Assembly: GCA_949294665.1 (NCBI GenBank)
Contig: CASFID010000052.1
Span: forward strand, 1 to 64,000
Direction: 5' to 3'
Length of the DNA stretch: 64,000 nt
Origin: an uncultured Eubacteriales bacterium
GTDB taxonomy: Bacteria > Bacillota > Clostridia > Lachnospirales > Lachnospiraceae
Of this stretch, positions 45,726-53,485 are shown piece by piece. Below the pieces are notes generated by a model, which saw only the letters and a list, made by a program, of their open reading frames with translations, did no database searches and was not told the origin of the DNA. The first letter of the stretch is position 1; every line of letters begins with the position of its first letter. A program made the translations under genes and the position numbers.

Positions 45726-46305
45726 TGCCGTCACCTCCTAAAAACATAAATTTGTCATATTCATTGCGCAGCTGCGTCTTAAAGGAATTGTCGATAAGGA
45801 TGTTGCGGGAGCGGATGACTGCGCGCACACCGCCGATAAAGTCCTCCGCGCTGATCGTCAGATGGACTCTTGTGGCATCCTCAAGATCGGAACGCTTTTT
45901 TTCGTCCGACGGATTGATGTAGATCACGACAGGATCTTCGCCGGCATAACGGACTGCCTGCCGGATGCATTTGACCAGGAAATCATTATAGTCCTCTGTC
46001 TTCATGTAATCCTGTACAAGACTGTTTACCTCTTCAAATATTTTATCTTTCAGCTCCTGATGCACCTTTCCCTGACGGCGCTTGATCTCAAGCTGGGATT
46101 TTGCCGCAGCCTGGTTCAGGGACAGCTTTGCATTGGTTGTTTCGGCCTTGATCCTCGTCTCGGACTGGCGCAGCGCTTCCGCTTTATGGTCTTCAAACAC
46201 TTTTGCCAGCGCATCCCGATGGGAATCAATGATGGCATTGCCCTCCGCGCGCGCCTGTTCCATGGATGTGGACTGCAGATGGGCGATCTTTTCTTCCAGA
46301 GTCAA
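45718..46305 (-). CDS. ntpE: V-type ATPase subunit E
   Basis: A 195-residue peripheral-stalk subunit. A long N-terminal coiled coil (EEKIAHLQSTSMEQARAEG to about residue 90) leads to a globular C-terminal domain with ISAEDFIGGVRAVIRSRNILIDNSF. The start is TTG at 46305 with AGGAGG 8 bases upstream. It pairs with the small G/H subunit to hold the A3B3 head. A structured repeat separates it from the upstream F gene. Confidence 0.92.
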   Translation of the reverse strand: MTLEEKIAHLQSTSMEQARAEGNAIIDSHRDALAKVFEDHKAEALRQSETRIKAETTNAKLSLNQAAAKSQLEIKRRQGKVHQELKDKIFEEVNSLVQDYMKTEDYNDFLVKCIRQAVRYAGEDPVVIYINPSDEKKRSDLEDATRVHLTISAEDFIGGVRAVIRSRNILIDNSFKTQLRNEYDKFMFLGGDGIA

Positions 46306-46336
46306 GAGGAACCCCTCCTTTTTCTATATAATAGTC

Positions 46337-46451
46337 GTAACAGTTCAGCCTGCGCCATCCGTAAAACCGCGCTTCGTGCGTATTGCGGCTGTCGCCGGAT
46401 TTTTATGCGGACATAAATCCGTCTCCTGACGTCAGATGGCTGAACTGTTAC
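46337..46451. repeat. 115-bp inverted-repeat element inside the V-ATPase operon
   Basis: GTAACAGTTCAGCC (46337-46350) and GGCTGAACTGTTAC (46438-46451) are perfect 14-bp terminal inverted repeats. The 87-base interior has further stems: CCGC/GCGG, CGGATTTTTATG with CATAAATCCG, and the palindrome CTGACGTCAG. It sits in a 152-base gap between genes F and E of an otherwise compact operon. It resembles a non-coding MITE-like or REP-like element, or an RNA structure tuning F:E expression. No clear target-site duplication is visible. Confidence 0.65.
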
Positions 46452-46457
46452 TAAAAG

Positions 46458-46766
46458 TTACAGTTTCAGTCCGATTGCCTCGGTGATATATGATGTGATA
46501 AAGTCTTTCTGGCGTCCCGTCCCGTGACGGTCGGGAATCTCGACCAGAAGCGGCATTTTCCGCTCCAGCCGGAATGTGTCGATGATATCAGGGAATTCTC
46601 TGCCGAATTTCTCTGTCAGAAGCACGACGCCCACTGTTTTGTCTGCGAGCACATCTTCCAGAGCTTTCCTCAGCTCGTCGCGTTCGTGTACGACGATACC
46701 GTCCACTCCCGCCAGACGCATGCCGGTGTAAGTGTCGACATTATCACTGATAAGATACATTTTCAT
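46458..46766 (-). CDS. ntpF: V-type ATPase subunit F
   Basis: A 102-residue central-stalk subunit with a Rossmann-like fold: MKMYLISDNVDTYTGMRLAG, then TVGVVLLTEKFGREFPD and PLLVEIPDRHGTGR. The start at 46766 follows GGGGAGG; longer frames upstream lack a site. It binds subunit D in the rotor. Note that in Enterococcus the gene-letter naming of the small stalk subunits differs (NtpG is the F-type subunit). Confidence 0.92.
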   Translation of the reverse strand: MKMYLISDNVDTYTGMRLAGVDGIVVHERDELRKALEDVLADKTVGVVLLTEKFGREFPDIIDTFRLERKMPLLVEIPDRHGTGRQKDFITSYITEAIGLKL

Positions 46767-46879
46767 GTGATTACCTCCCCGGTTCACCCGTGCGTTGTCT
46801 CTGTGTGTCCTCCGGCCGTGCCCTGCGGTCGGCCCCGCAGACACCGTCAGTCCGTACCTTTCTGCACGGCTGACTGGCA

Positions 46880-47314
46880 TTACAGGTTTCCAAGGATCAT
46901 AAAGGATATGATCAGTCCGTAGAGGCAGACGCCTTCTGCCAGACCTACGAAGATCAGAGATTTACCGAGCACGCTGGAGTCTTCGCTGATCGCTCCGAGA
47001 GCGGCGCTTGCCGCGCTTGCAACCGCGATACCGCCGCCGATACAGGAAAGACCGGTAACGAGCGCGGCTGCGAGATAGCCGAGTCCCGTCGCAAACCCGC
47101 TGTCAGAGGTCACGGATTCCGCCGCCTGTACATCAGGGCCGCCCAGCAGCATGATCGTGGCGACGGCAAATGCCCCGAAGAAGAAAAACGCATTGGTCCC
47201 GATGGCGCGTTTATAGCGCTTTTTTGATTTCTCTCCTAGCAGATAGTAGCCAAACGGAACGATGATGCTTACGATCAAAGCGATGATAAAGATGATTTTT
47301 GTTGCTAAAGTCAT
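46880..47314 (-). CDS. ntpK: V-type ATPase subunit K (membrane rotor proteolipid)
   Basis: A 144-residue rotor-ring subunit with four hydrophobic segments. The last two form the canonical hairpin: LSCIGGGIAVASAASAALGAISED, then the ion-binding glutamate in FVGLAEGVCLYGLIISF. The N-terminal half (to about residue 60, with KRAIGTNAFFFFGAFAVATIML) does not look like a second c-type hairpin, unlike enterococcal NtpK, but resembles other clostridial K subunits. Whether it moves Na+ or H+ cannot be decided here. Confidence 0.93.
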   Translation of the reverse strand: MTLATKIIFIIALIVSIIVPFGYYLLGEKSKKRYKRAIGTNAFFFFGAFAVATIMLLGGPDVQAAESVTSDSGFATGLGYLAAALVTGLSCIGGGIAVASAASAALGAISEDSSVLGKSLIFVGLAEGVCLYGLIISFMILGNL

Positions 47315-47365
47315 GGTAGAATCCTCCTGATTTCTCTGAAATTTGCCCGTGCAGGGCAGATATAT

Positions 47366-49312
47366 TTATTTTTTTACTTTTGTTGTATTCTTTTTTGTAT
47401 ATGGATCGAATGCGTGCCCGCTGCCTTTGTAGAAGCGGCTGAACATCTCGTAGTATTCCAGACGGAGTACCTGGATGCCGACGATGAGTCCTTCAAATCC
47501 GCATACGAACAGATTGCCGAAGATCACGCCAAGCCAGTTGGGATGACCGCTCTCTGCTCCTGCAAGTTGGAGGACCACTTCCATGATCGCTGCATGGCTG
47601 ACTGCAAAAGCGCCGATACGGATAAACGAGATGGTATTGGAAAAATAGCTTAGAAGAGTCTCAAACATCTCGAAAAATCCCTGTACGATAAACATTGCCC
47701 TGCCGGTCTCCATCTTGTCGGTCCTCTTCTGGATCACCCTTGTGAGCGGCTCTCTAAAGAGCATTACGATCAGCGGTACGCCGAACATAACTGCAAGGAC
47801 GATACCGCCCGGAAGCGGCCTGCCTGTCATAAAGAGCGCGATGACCGCTACAACCGCCACGTAGAAGATCAGTCCGGCGACGCCGTTGGGCTCAAACCAG
47901 GCTGCCTCGATATCTTTGCTCCTTACGGCGTTGATAATGTGAAGTATCATCGCCACGATAATGAGGAACATACCAAACGCCACTGCCACGATGAAAACGG
48001 TGTTTAGTTTCCCAAGGAACGGGAGCATGGTCATGTGATCTATCGGGCGTATCCACAATGCGGGCAGTACATCTTCAAAACCGAAGATGCTGCCGAACAG
48101 GAATCCGAATATCGTGGAGAAGATCCCCGCCGAGGCAATGATCCCTGCCAGAGGCGCTTTCTTAAAGTGGTAGATAAGCGCTCCGCCGATCAGAAGAAGC
48201 AGCCCCTGTCCCACATCTCCGAACATGACTCCGAAAATGAAAGAATAGGTGATGCCGACGAACACAGTCGGATCCATCTCGTTATGTGCCGGAAGACCGT
48301 ACATCTGGACGAACATCTCGAAAGGCCTGAATACTTTCGGATTCTCCAGCTTGGTAGGCGGATCGCCGAAGTAAGCGTCGTGGTCGTCCTCGACTACTAC
48401 AAATACCTTGTCGTCCTCCTCGACTTCTTTTAAGAATTTTTCTACATCGTCTTCCGCCATCCAGCCGCAGAGGATATAGTAATCTTCCTGACTGTCTTCC
48501 ATCCGGGCGGCGAGCTTGCGGACGTCGAAGTTGTTGGACAGTTCTTCGAGACGGTTCCGTGCTGCGATGAGCTGCGGCGCTCTGTCGGAGAGCATCTCGC
48601 CCGCCTGTTTGTCCAGATCTTCGATCTCCAGATTGACACGGGCGATCTCGCGTTCCAGAGATTGATAGGCATAAGCCGGCGTCCCCTCGAATTCGTCTTT
48701 GAGTTCGATCCGCTCAAAACGCAGGGAGCGGAACACTGCGTCTACTTTCTGTACCTCTGTTGGGGAAACAAAATAAGCTCCGTACACGAAACTCTCATCC
48801 CGCTCTCCCTCGACGAAGATGGCGTTTAAGTCATCCATGAGATATTTCTGCATCTTATGATAGAATTCCACGGCGATGCGGCCAAAACGGTAACTGATAT
48901 ACCGGTAGTTCAGCACCTTGTGGAGATCACAGTCTACAGGGCGGAAAGGAGCGATGATCTGCTGTTTCGCGCGAAGCTCCTCGATTTTTTTCTTTAATTT
49001 GTCTTTCTTATCCTGAAGCGTCTGATAGTCCTCGTTTGCTTTTCGTACGAGCTCGAACATATCGTCGAGACCGAGATCCCCGGCAGGAGTTACATCGTCT
49101 GCGTTGGGGAGGTACCCGACGAACTGGTTCGCTTTGGCGAGCACGTCGCGGTATGGATTCAGCTCAACGAAAGGCCTTAAGTTGTCTACAGTCTTCAGTT
49201 CTGAAAGAGCGGATTCGAGCTGTATCTCATACCGGGAGAGATACAGGTCGGTCACACGGTCGATATCATTTCTCGGACCGGATATGTTGATAAATTTCAT
49301 TTTAACGATCAT
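47366..49312 (-). CDS. ntpI: V-type ATPase subunit I (membrane stator)
   Basis: A 648-residue stator, equal to the eukaryotic a subunit. The cytosolic half (about 1-330) has two coiled-coil arms (LQDKKDKLKKKIEELRAK region). The membrane half has seven or eight helices with ITYSFIFGVMFGDVGQGLLL, SYFSNTISFIRIGAFAVSHAAIM (the arginine facing the rotor glutamate) and VLRLEYYEMFSRFYKGSGHAFDPY. It overlaps subunit C by 4 bases. Confidence 0.95.
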   Translation of the reverse strand: MIVKMKFINISGPRNDIDRVTDLYLSRYEIQLESALSELKTVDNLRPFVELNPYRDVLAKANQFVGYLPNADDVTPAGDLGLDDMFELVRKANEDYQTLQDKKDKLKKKIEELRAKQQIIAPFRPVDCDLHKVLNYRYISYRFGRIAVEFYHKMQKYLMDDLNAIFVEGERDESFVYGAYFVSPTEVQKVDAVFRSLRFERIELKDEFEGTPAYAYQSLEREIARVNLEIEDLDKQAGEMLSDRAPQLIAARNRLEELSNNFDVRKLAARMEDSQEDYYILCGWMAEDDVEKFLKEVEEDDKVFVVVEDDHDAYFGDPPTKLENPKVFRPFEMFVQMYGLPAHNEMDPTVFVGITYSFIFGVMFGDVGQGLLLLIGGALIYHFKKAPLAGIIASAGIFSTIFGFLFGSIFGFEDVLPALWIRPIDHMTMLPFLGKLNTVFIVAVAFGMFLIIVAMILHIINAVRSKDIEAAWFEPNGVAGLIFYVAVVAVIALFMTGRPLPGGIVLAVMFGVPLIVMLFREPLTRVIQKRTDKMETGRAMFIVQGFFEMFETLLSYFSNTISFIRIGAFAVSHAAIMEVVLQLAGAESGHPNWLGVIFGNLFVCGFEGLIVGIQVLRLEYYEMFSRFYKGSGHAFDPYTKKNTTKVKK

Positions 49313-50355
49313 TGGGTTTTACCTCCAACGTATGCCAGCGTCTCGCCGGGAGTCAGGCCGTAGCGTACACACTCCATGGCGGTCGTCAGCTTATTGATTT
49401 CCTCTTCTTTCAGAAAGAGGTAAGTGTTGATCGCGGCAATCGAATAAGGATTGCGTCTGCGGTCTATGGTGTACAGATGGTGCAGACAATCTGCATACAT
49501 CTGCTCAATGGTAAGATCCTGATGGAAATTATAGTGGCGAGCGTAATAAGTACGTGCAACTGCATTCTCAAATTCTTCCAGCCCCGGTGCATCGACCATC
49601 TCTTTGACCTGATCAGTGGACAGCTTATAGTGGATCGGGATGAGCAGAAGATAGATATCAGCGGGTTTCATATTATAATATTTCTTTGCCCGGTAGATCC
49701 ACTGCAGGTTCAGCAAATCGATCTTGGAGCCCCTGTCTCTCATGAAAAGCTCAAGATCCGCATTCTTTAAGACCTTTTTCTGCTCTTTCCACGTAGAAGT
49801 AAAATAGTACAGGTCAAGAGTCAGATTATAGTCGTAAAGCGTGATATCCTGGCTGTCTTTCAGCTTCCTGAGAGGAGCGTAATATTCTGTGCCTTTCAGG
49901 TTCTCAACCAGTTCGTCCGTGGTGCGCGACGTGATGAGTTTCTCAATGGAAATCTGGGAATAACGATCAAAAAAACCGCGTTTATAATTAAGGTCAAAAG
50001 GCTGCTTATAATGATTGATCACGATACGCAGACAATAATTTATCAGGTCGATCTCGTAACTTTTCAGGATCAGCTTCATAAACTGCCGCTGCTTCTGACC
50101 GCAGAAGCGATATAGCTTCGTGTAATCGTGATAAAGCGATTGAGTCAGCACTTTCTCGATATTTCCGCGGTGGATCTGATCCTCGGTCAACGTGTCGAGA
50201 GCATCGGCATATGCAGTGTTTTTCTTCAGATAATCCGCGATCTCGGGTACGCTCCCCAGATTGGCAATCTCGACAAACTGCTCCGGTTTCAGAAGTTTAG
50301 CCTCCATAGCCCGTACTTTTGTCACGATACCGCTGTATTCAAGTAAGTTTCCCAT
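49309..50355 (-). CDS. ntpC: V-type ATPase subunit C
   Basis: A 348-residue mostly helical subunit (the d subunit of eukaryotes) that caps the rotor ring and receives the central stalk. Recognisable parts are an N-terminal AKLLKPEQFVEIANLGSVPEI, LINYCLRIVINHYKQPFDL and the C-terminal NPYSIAAINTYLFLKEEEINKLT. Many basic and aromatic residues make it slightly AT-rich relative to its neighbours. It starts 3 bases after the stop of the G/H-like gene. Confidence 0.92.
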   Translation of the reverse strand: MGNLLEYSGIVTKVRAMEAKLLKPEQFVEIANLGSVPEIADYLKKNTAYADALDTLTEDQIHRGNIEKVLTQSLYHDYTKLYRFCGQKQRQFMKLILKSYEIDLINYCLRIVINHYKQPFDLNYKRGFFDRYSQISIEKLITSRTTDELVENLKGTEYYAPLRKLKDSQDITLYDYNLTLDLYYFTSTWKEQKKVLKNADLELFMRDRGSKIDLLNLQWIYRAKKYYNMKPADIYLLLIPIHYKLSTDQVKEMVDAPGLEEFENAVARTYYARHYNFHQDLTIEQMYADCLHHLYTIDRRRNPYSIAAINTYLFLKEEEINKLTTAMECVRYGLTPGETLAYVGGKTQ

Positions 50356-50358
50356 AGG

Positions 50359-50670
50359 CTACACCTCGGTGATCCGTTTCAATATTTCGCGGGCATATTC
50401 CGTGTGCTTCTCTTCGTATTCCTTCTGCAGAGAACGTATCAGCTCTGTACTGGAATCACTCTGACTGTCAAGGATACGTGTGGTGTTTTCCTCAAGCTCG
50501 GCACGGATAGAGTCTAAGCGGGCTTCTGTCTTTTTCTCCAGATCTTCGTCAAATGCTTTCCACTTTGCTTCATATTCCTTATTAAGGACTTCTTTCTGGT
50601 CCTCGGCATGTTGAACGATCGCAGATGCCGCATCCTCGATTTCCGTCAATTTGTTCACAATAGAGTCCAT
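50359..50670 (-). CDS. V-type ATPase G/H-like peripheral stalk subunit
   Basis: A 103-residue, almost entirely helical and charged protein (alanine-, glutamate- and lysine-rich), with coiled coil across most of its length: AIVQHAEDQKEVLNKEYEAKW and RSLQKEYEEKHTEYARE. Length and position at the head of the operon match the G/H subunit that pairs with E. AGGAGG precedes ATG. Confidence 0.85.
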   Translation of the reverse strand: MDSIVNKLTEIEDAASAIVQHAEDQKEVLNKEYEAKWKAFDEDLEKKTEARLDSIRAELEENTTRILDSQSDSSTELIRSLQKEYEEKHTEYAREILKRITEV

Positions 50671-50709
50671 ATAAAGCCTCCTGTTTGTAAGAAAATACTA
50701 ATATACATT

Positions 50710-50737
50710 ATCATACACCTTTTGATAAAAAAAGCAA
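50710..50737 (-). promoter_or_regulatory. promoter of the V-ATPase operon
   Basis: On the minus strand TTGCTT (complement of 50732-50737) and TATGAT (complement of 50710-50715) have a 16-base spacer and lie about 40 bases before the first gene. Confidence 0.55.
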
Positions 50738-50747
50738 GTAAAGATCG

Positions 50748-50756
50748 TGTTATAAT
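50748..50756 (+). promoter_or_regulatory. extended -10 promoter of trmB
   Basis: TGTTATAAT is a perfect extended -10 element on the plus strand, about 105 bases before trmB; no good -35 is seen. Confidence 0.45.
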
Positions 50757-50861
50757 TTGCAGTTTTTATATATGGAATATTTTGACCTGTCCCGGTGGCC
50801 GTGTTATTATGATGTTACAGTGCGGTTATGCAAATATGTTTCAAAATAAGGGGGAGCAGCC

Positions 50862-51512
50862 ATGAGACTGAGAAATATACCAAGAGCAGAGGGGACGATC
50901 CGGATGCACAGCACGGTGATAAAGCGGCCGGAAGATCAGAAAGGATGCTGGGCGCAGGTGTTTGGGAATAAACATCCGATCCGTATCGAGATCGGAATGG
51001 GAAAGGGCCGTTTTATTTTGAACATGGCAAAGGAACATCCGGAGATAAACTATGTGGGGATCGAGAGGTATTCCAGCGTGCTGCTGCGCGCTGTTGAGAA
51101 ATATGATACAGATGAGTTCAAAGATCTGAAGAACGTAAGGTTTGTCTGTATGGATGCCCGTCGGATCGAGGAGGTGTTTGCTAAGGGCGAGACAGACAGG
51201 ATATATCTGAATTTCTCCGATCCGTGGCCGAAAGCAAGACATGCCAGAAGACGCCTGACTTCGACGGAGTTTCTGGAACGCTACAGCAAGATACTCGCGC
51301 CATATGGGATGCTGGAGTTTAAGACAGATAACACGGAGCTTTTTAATTTTTCTCTGGAGCAGCTCAAAGAGGCGGGCTGGACGATCAGAGACTTTACTTA
51401 TGATCTCCATCACAACGAAGAGATGAACCGTGGAAATATCATGACCGAGTATGAGGAGAAGTTCTCAGGGGTGGGGAATCCGATCAATAAGCTGATCGCA
51501 ATAAGAAAATAG
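50862..51512 (+). CDS. trmB: tRNA (guanine-N7-)-methyltransferase
   Basis: A 216-residue enzyme methylating G46 of tRNAs with S-adenosylmethionine. The SAM site is IRIEIGMGKGRFI. The family signature LNFSDPWPKARHARRRLT lies near residue 125, and EFKTDN follows. The basic N-terminus MRLRNIPRA is typical. GGGGGAGCAGCC precedes ATG 50862. It is followed by a possible small ORF and a thioredoxin-like gene. Confidence 0.96.
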   Translation: MRLRNIPRAEGTIRMHSTVIKRPEDQKGCWAQVFGNKHPIRIEIGMGKGRFILNMAKEHPEINYVGIERYSSVLLRAVEKYDTDEFKDLKNVRFVCMDARRIEEVFAKGETDRIYLNFSDPWPKARHARRRLTSTEFLERYSKILAPYGMLEFKTDNTELFNFSLEQLKEAGWTIRDFTYDLHHNEEMNRGNIMTEYEEKFSGVGNPINKLIAIRK

Positions 51513-51606
51513 CGGGACATAGGCAGGATGCACGGCGGAAATACGGTACATTTTGCGGCAGACAGCATATAATGATTTATAACCGCTCAAAAGGCAGGTG
51601 TATAAG

Positions 51607-51774
51607 ATGAAGAAAAAATGCTGGAAATCACGTGTCCGGGAAATGTGTTACTGCAGACCGGGACTGAACAGGCGGCTGCTCTGTGTCAGAAGTTCTATGC
51701 AGGAGGTATACAGGATACTGAATTCAGGCATCTGTCATGGGGGTGACAAAGGCGGCCGGAAAGGCAGGTGCTGA
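51607..51774 (+). CDS. small basic Cys-rich protein, coupled to the thioredoxin-like gene
   Basis: A 55-residue frame from ATG 51607 (AGGTG about 7 bases upstream) to TGA 51772-51774. It has six cysteines and many lysines and arginines: MKKKCWKSRV, MCYCRPGLNRR and KGGRKGRC. Its TGA shares the A with the ATG of the following thioredoxin-like gene (TGATGA), the usual form of translational coupling. I do not recognise it. It could be a real small protein, a coupling leader peptide, or chance. Confidence 0.4.
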   Translation: MKKKCWKSRVREMCYCRPGLNRRLLCVRSSMQEVYRILNSGICHGGDKGGRKGRC

Positions 51775-52085
51775 TGATGGTCAACGAGATAAGCCCCGGG
51801 CAGTTCAATGAAGAAGTGAAAAATTCCAGATTACCTGTGCTCCTGGAATTCTATGCTTCATGGTGCCCGCGCTGTGCGATGATGGAGGAGGTACTGGAAC
51901 AGTTCGCCGACGCGCACAGGGGAAGTGTGAAAGTATGCCGGGCAGATGAAGAGGATTCCGCCCTGCTCATGGAGAATTATGGAATAGACAGGGTGCCCTC
52001 TTTTCTTGCATTTTCCGGCGGAGAAGTGACAGGCGCCGTAGTGGGGGTAGTGTCTGAAGATGTCCTGGAGCAGTTGTTTTTGTAG
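51774..52085 (+). CDS. thioredoxin-like protein with CPRC active site
   Basis: A 103-residue thioredoxin fold protein. The active site is FYASWCPRCAMMEEVL, with CPRC instead of the classical CGPC. The cis-proline loop reads IDRVPSFLAF. The ATG at 51774 overlaps the stop of the small Cys-rich frame; ATG 51777 is an alternative. CPRC proteins are found as variant thioredoxins in clostridia; redox potential and partner are unknown. The Cys-rich neighbour is a possible substrate (inference). Confidence 0.88.
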   Translation: MMVNEISPGQFNEEVKNSRLPVLLEFYASWCPRCAMMEEVLEQFADAHRGSVKVCRADEEDSALLMENYGIDRVPSFLAFSGGEVTGAVVGVVSEDVLEQLFL

Positions 52086-52104
52086 AAAAAATGTAAAAAA
52101 ATGC

Positions 52105-52133
52105 TTGCTTTTTTGGAAAGTGTCGTATATAAT
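52105..52133 (+). promoter_or_regulatory. promoter of tRNA-Lys
   Basis: TTGCTT (52105-52110) and TATAAT (52128-52133) with a 17-base spacer, 35 bases before the tRNA. Confidence 0.75.
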
Positions 52134-52167
52134 ATCTTTTGCGTCACATATTAGATACGCAAGATAA

Positions 52168-52240
52168 GCGCCATTAGCTCAGTTGGAAGAGCACCTGACT
52201 CTTAATCAGGGTGTCCAGGGTTCGAGCCCCTGATGGCGCA
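52168..52240 (+). tRNA. tRNA-Lys (anticodon CTT)
   Basis: A 73-base cloverleaf. The acceptor arms GCGCCAT and ATGGCGC pair fully; the D arm GCTC...GAGC is present. The anticodon stem CCTGA/TCAGG encloses loop CTCTTAA with anticodon CTT. The T arm CAGGG-TTCGAGC-CCCTG is standard, and the discriminator is A. CCA is not encoded. Confidence 0.96.
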
Positions 52241-52244
52241 CTTG

Positions 52245-52295
52245 AAATCGCTGTTTTTGCGGACATTGCGAGCCGCGGGGACGGCGATTTTTTTG
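52245..52295 (+). terminator. terminator of tRNA-Lys
   Basis: AATCGCTGT pairs with ACGGCGATT (one G-U), followed by a run of seven T residues at about 52287-52293. Confidence 0.75.
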
Positions 52296-52372
52296 TGCCG
52301 GAAATTCGGGATCTGTAGTCATTACAGAAAATCTAAAACTATTCCTGAACGGTCAGGTGCGAAACCGCAGAC

Positions 52373-52401
52373 TTGACATTTCCCCATCATGCGTGTACCA
52401 T
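52373..52401 (+). promoter_or_regulatory. promoter of the thiT transcript
   Basis: A perfect TTGACA (52373-52378), 17-base spacer and TACCAT (52396-52401), about 50 bases before the TPP aptamer. Confidence 0.65.
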
Positions 52402-52449
52402 AGAGTCCGACAGTAAGATGAACTGTTACAGAAAATTACATAAGATTGA

Positions 52450-52540
52450 TGACAAGGGGAGCTTGTAGTACAGGCTGAGAGGAAGTTGAGAACTTCGACC
52501 CATAACCTGATTTGGATAATGCCAACGTAGGGATATGTTA
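52450..52540 (+). ncRNA. TPP riboswitch (THI element)
   Basis: The conserved TPP aptamer blocks appear in order: GGGGAGC, GGCTGAGAGG, GACCCATAACCTGAT, GGATAATGCCAACGTAGGGA. It senses thiamine pyrophosphate and should turn off the thiamine transporter thiT 55 bases downstream. I could not resolve whether the platform is a terminator or a sequestered AGGAGG. Confidence 0.96.
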
Positions 52541-52594
52541 TAAGCGCTTTGGAGGCCCTTTTGTTTTCAATCTGAGAACAGGAGGGTTTTTACG

Positions 52595-53260
52595 ATGTAT
52601 GAATTACTTGTAAATGCAGAGGGCGGCCTGACGACAGCCGGATATACGGTTACCATTATCGCGGGGATCATATTGTTTCTTGCAGCGGTATATTTTGCGG
52701 CGAAGACGTCTTCCCAAAAACGGATGAGCACGAAGCAGCTTGTATTCTGCGCTGTTGGCCTGGCTCTGGCATATCTCACTTCCTATATTAAACTCTTTGA
52801 GATGCCGTGGGGCGGGAGCGTGACCTTGTTCAGTATGCTGTTTATCGTACTGATCGCAAACTGGTACGGCCCGAAGACAGGAGTGCTTGTGGGCCTTGCA
52901 TACGGGATCATCCAGTTTATCCAGGAGCCGTATGTCCTGTCCTTTTTCCAGGTGTGCTGCGATTATATCTTTGCGTTTGCAGCTCTGGGTATTGCAGGAT
53001 TCTTCGCGAAGAGCAAACATGGGCTGGTAAAAGGATACATAGCCGCGGTGCTGGCAAGAGGTGCATTCCATGCTCTGGGCGGCTATCTGTATTGGATGGA
53101 CTATATGCCTGACAACTTCCCGAAAGCGCTGGCAAGTCTGTATCCGATTCTCTATAATTACAGTTATCTGCTGGTAGAGGGTGTGATCACAGTGATCATC
53201 ATTTCGATCCCCGCAGTGTCAAAAGCGCTGGCAAGGGTAAAGCAGATGGCGGCGGAGTGA
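52595..53260 (+). CDS. thiT: ECF thiamine transporter substrate-binding subunit ThiT
   Basis: A 221-residue S component that binds thiamine in the membrane and works with the shared EcfAA'T module, not encoded here. Six core helices are preceded by an extra N-terminal helix (about 15-38). Family residues include ANWYGPKTGVLVGLAYGIIQFIQEP, LARGAFHALGGYLYW and EGVITVIIIS. AGGAGG precedes ATG 52595. Control by the upstream TPP riboswitch confirms the substrate. Confidence 0.95.
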   Translation: MYELLVNAEGGLTTAGYTVTIIAGIILFLAAVYFAAKTSSQKRMSTKQLVFCAVGLALAYLTSYIKLFEMPWGGSVTLFSMLFIVLIANWYGPKTGVLVGLAYGIIQFIQEPYVLSFFQVCCDYIFAFAALGIAGFFAKSKHGLVKGYIAAVLARGAFHALGGYLYWMDYMPDNFPKALASLYPILYNYSYLLVEGVITVIIISIPAVSKALARVKQMAAE

Positions 53261-53304
53261 GAAGACTGATCGCACAATGATACGGCCGCGTCATTCACAG
53301 AGCA

Positions 53305-53346
53305 GTAAAGTCGTTTCTCGGGTTCGGAAATGACTTTACTTTTTTT
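53305..53346 (+). terminator. terminator after thiT
   Basis: GTAAAGTCGTTTC (53305-53317) pairs with GAAATGACTTTAC (53327-53339), one G-U pair, followed by seven T residues. Confidence 0.88.
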
Positions 53347-53485
53347 ATGTTTCTTTTACAATGGGATTAGCAGAAATACGTTCTGGATGGCGGTGAAAGA
53401 TAAGAGTTTTTTAAGATTTATGTCCGGGAATTTTTAAGCTGCCCGAATTATAGTCAGTATAGAAACAAAAAAGAGGGAGGCAGTT

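Noticed and set aside
46880..47314. Subunit K with a non-canonical N-terminal half as a novelty
   Set aside because: Other clostridial V-ATPase K subunits share this layout, so it is a family trait rather than an oddity.
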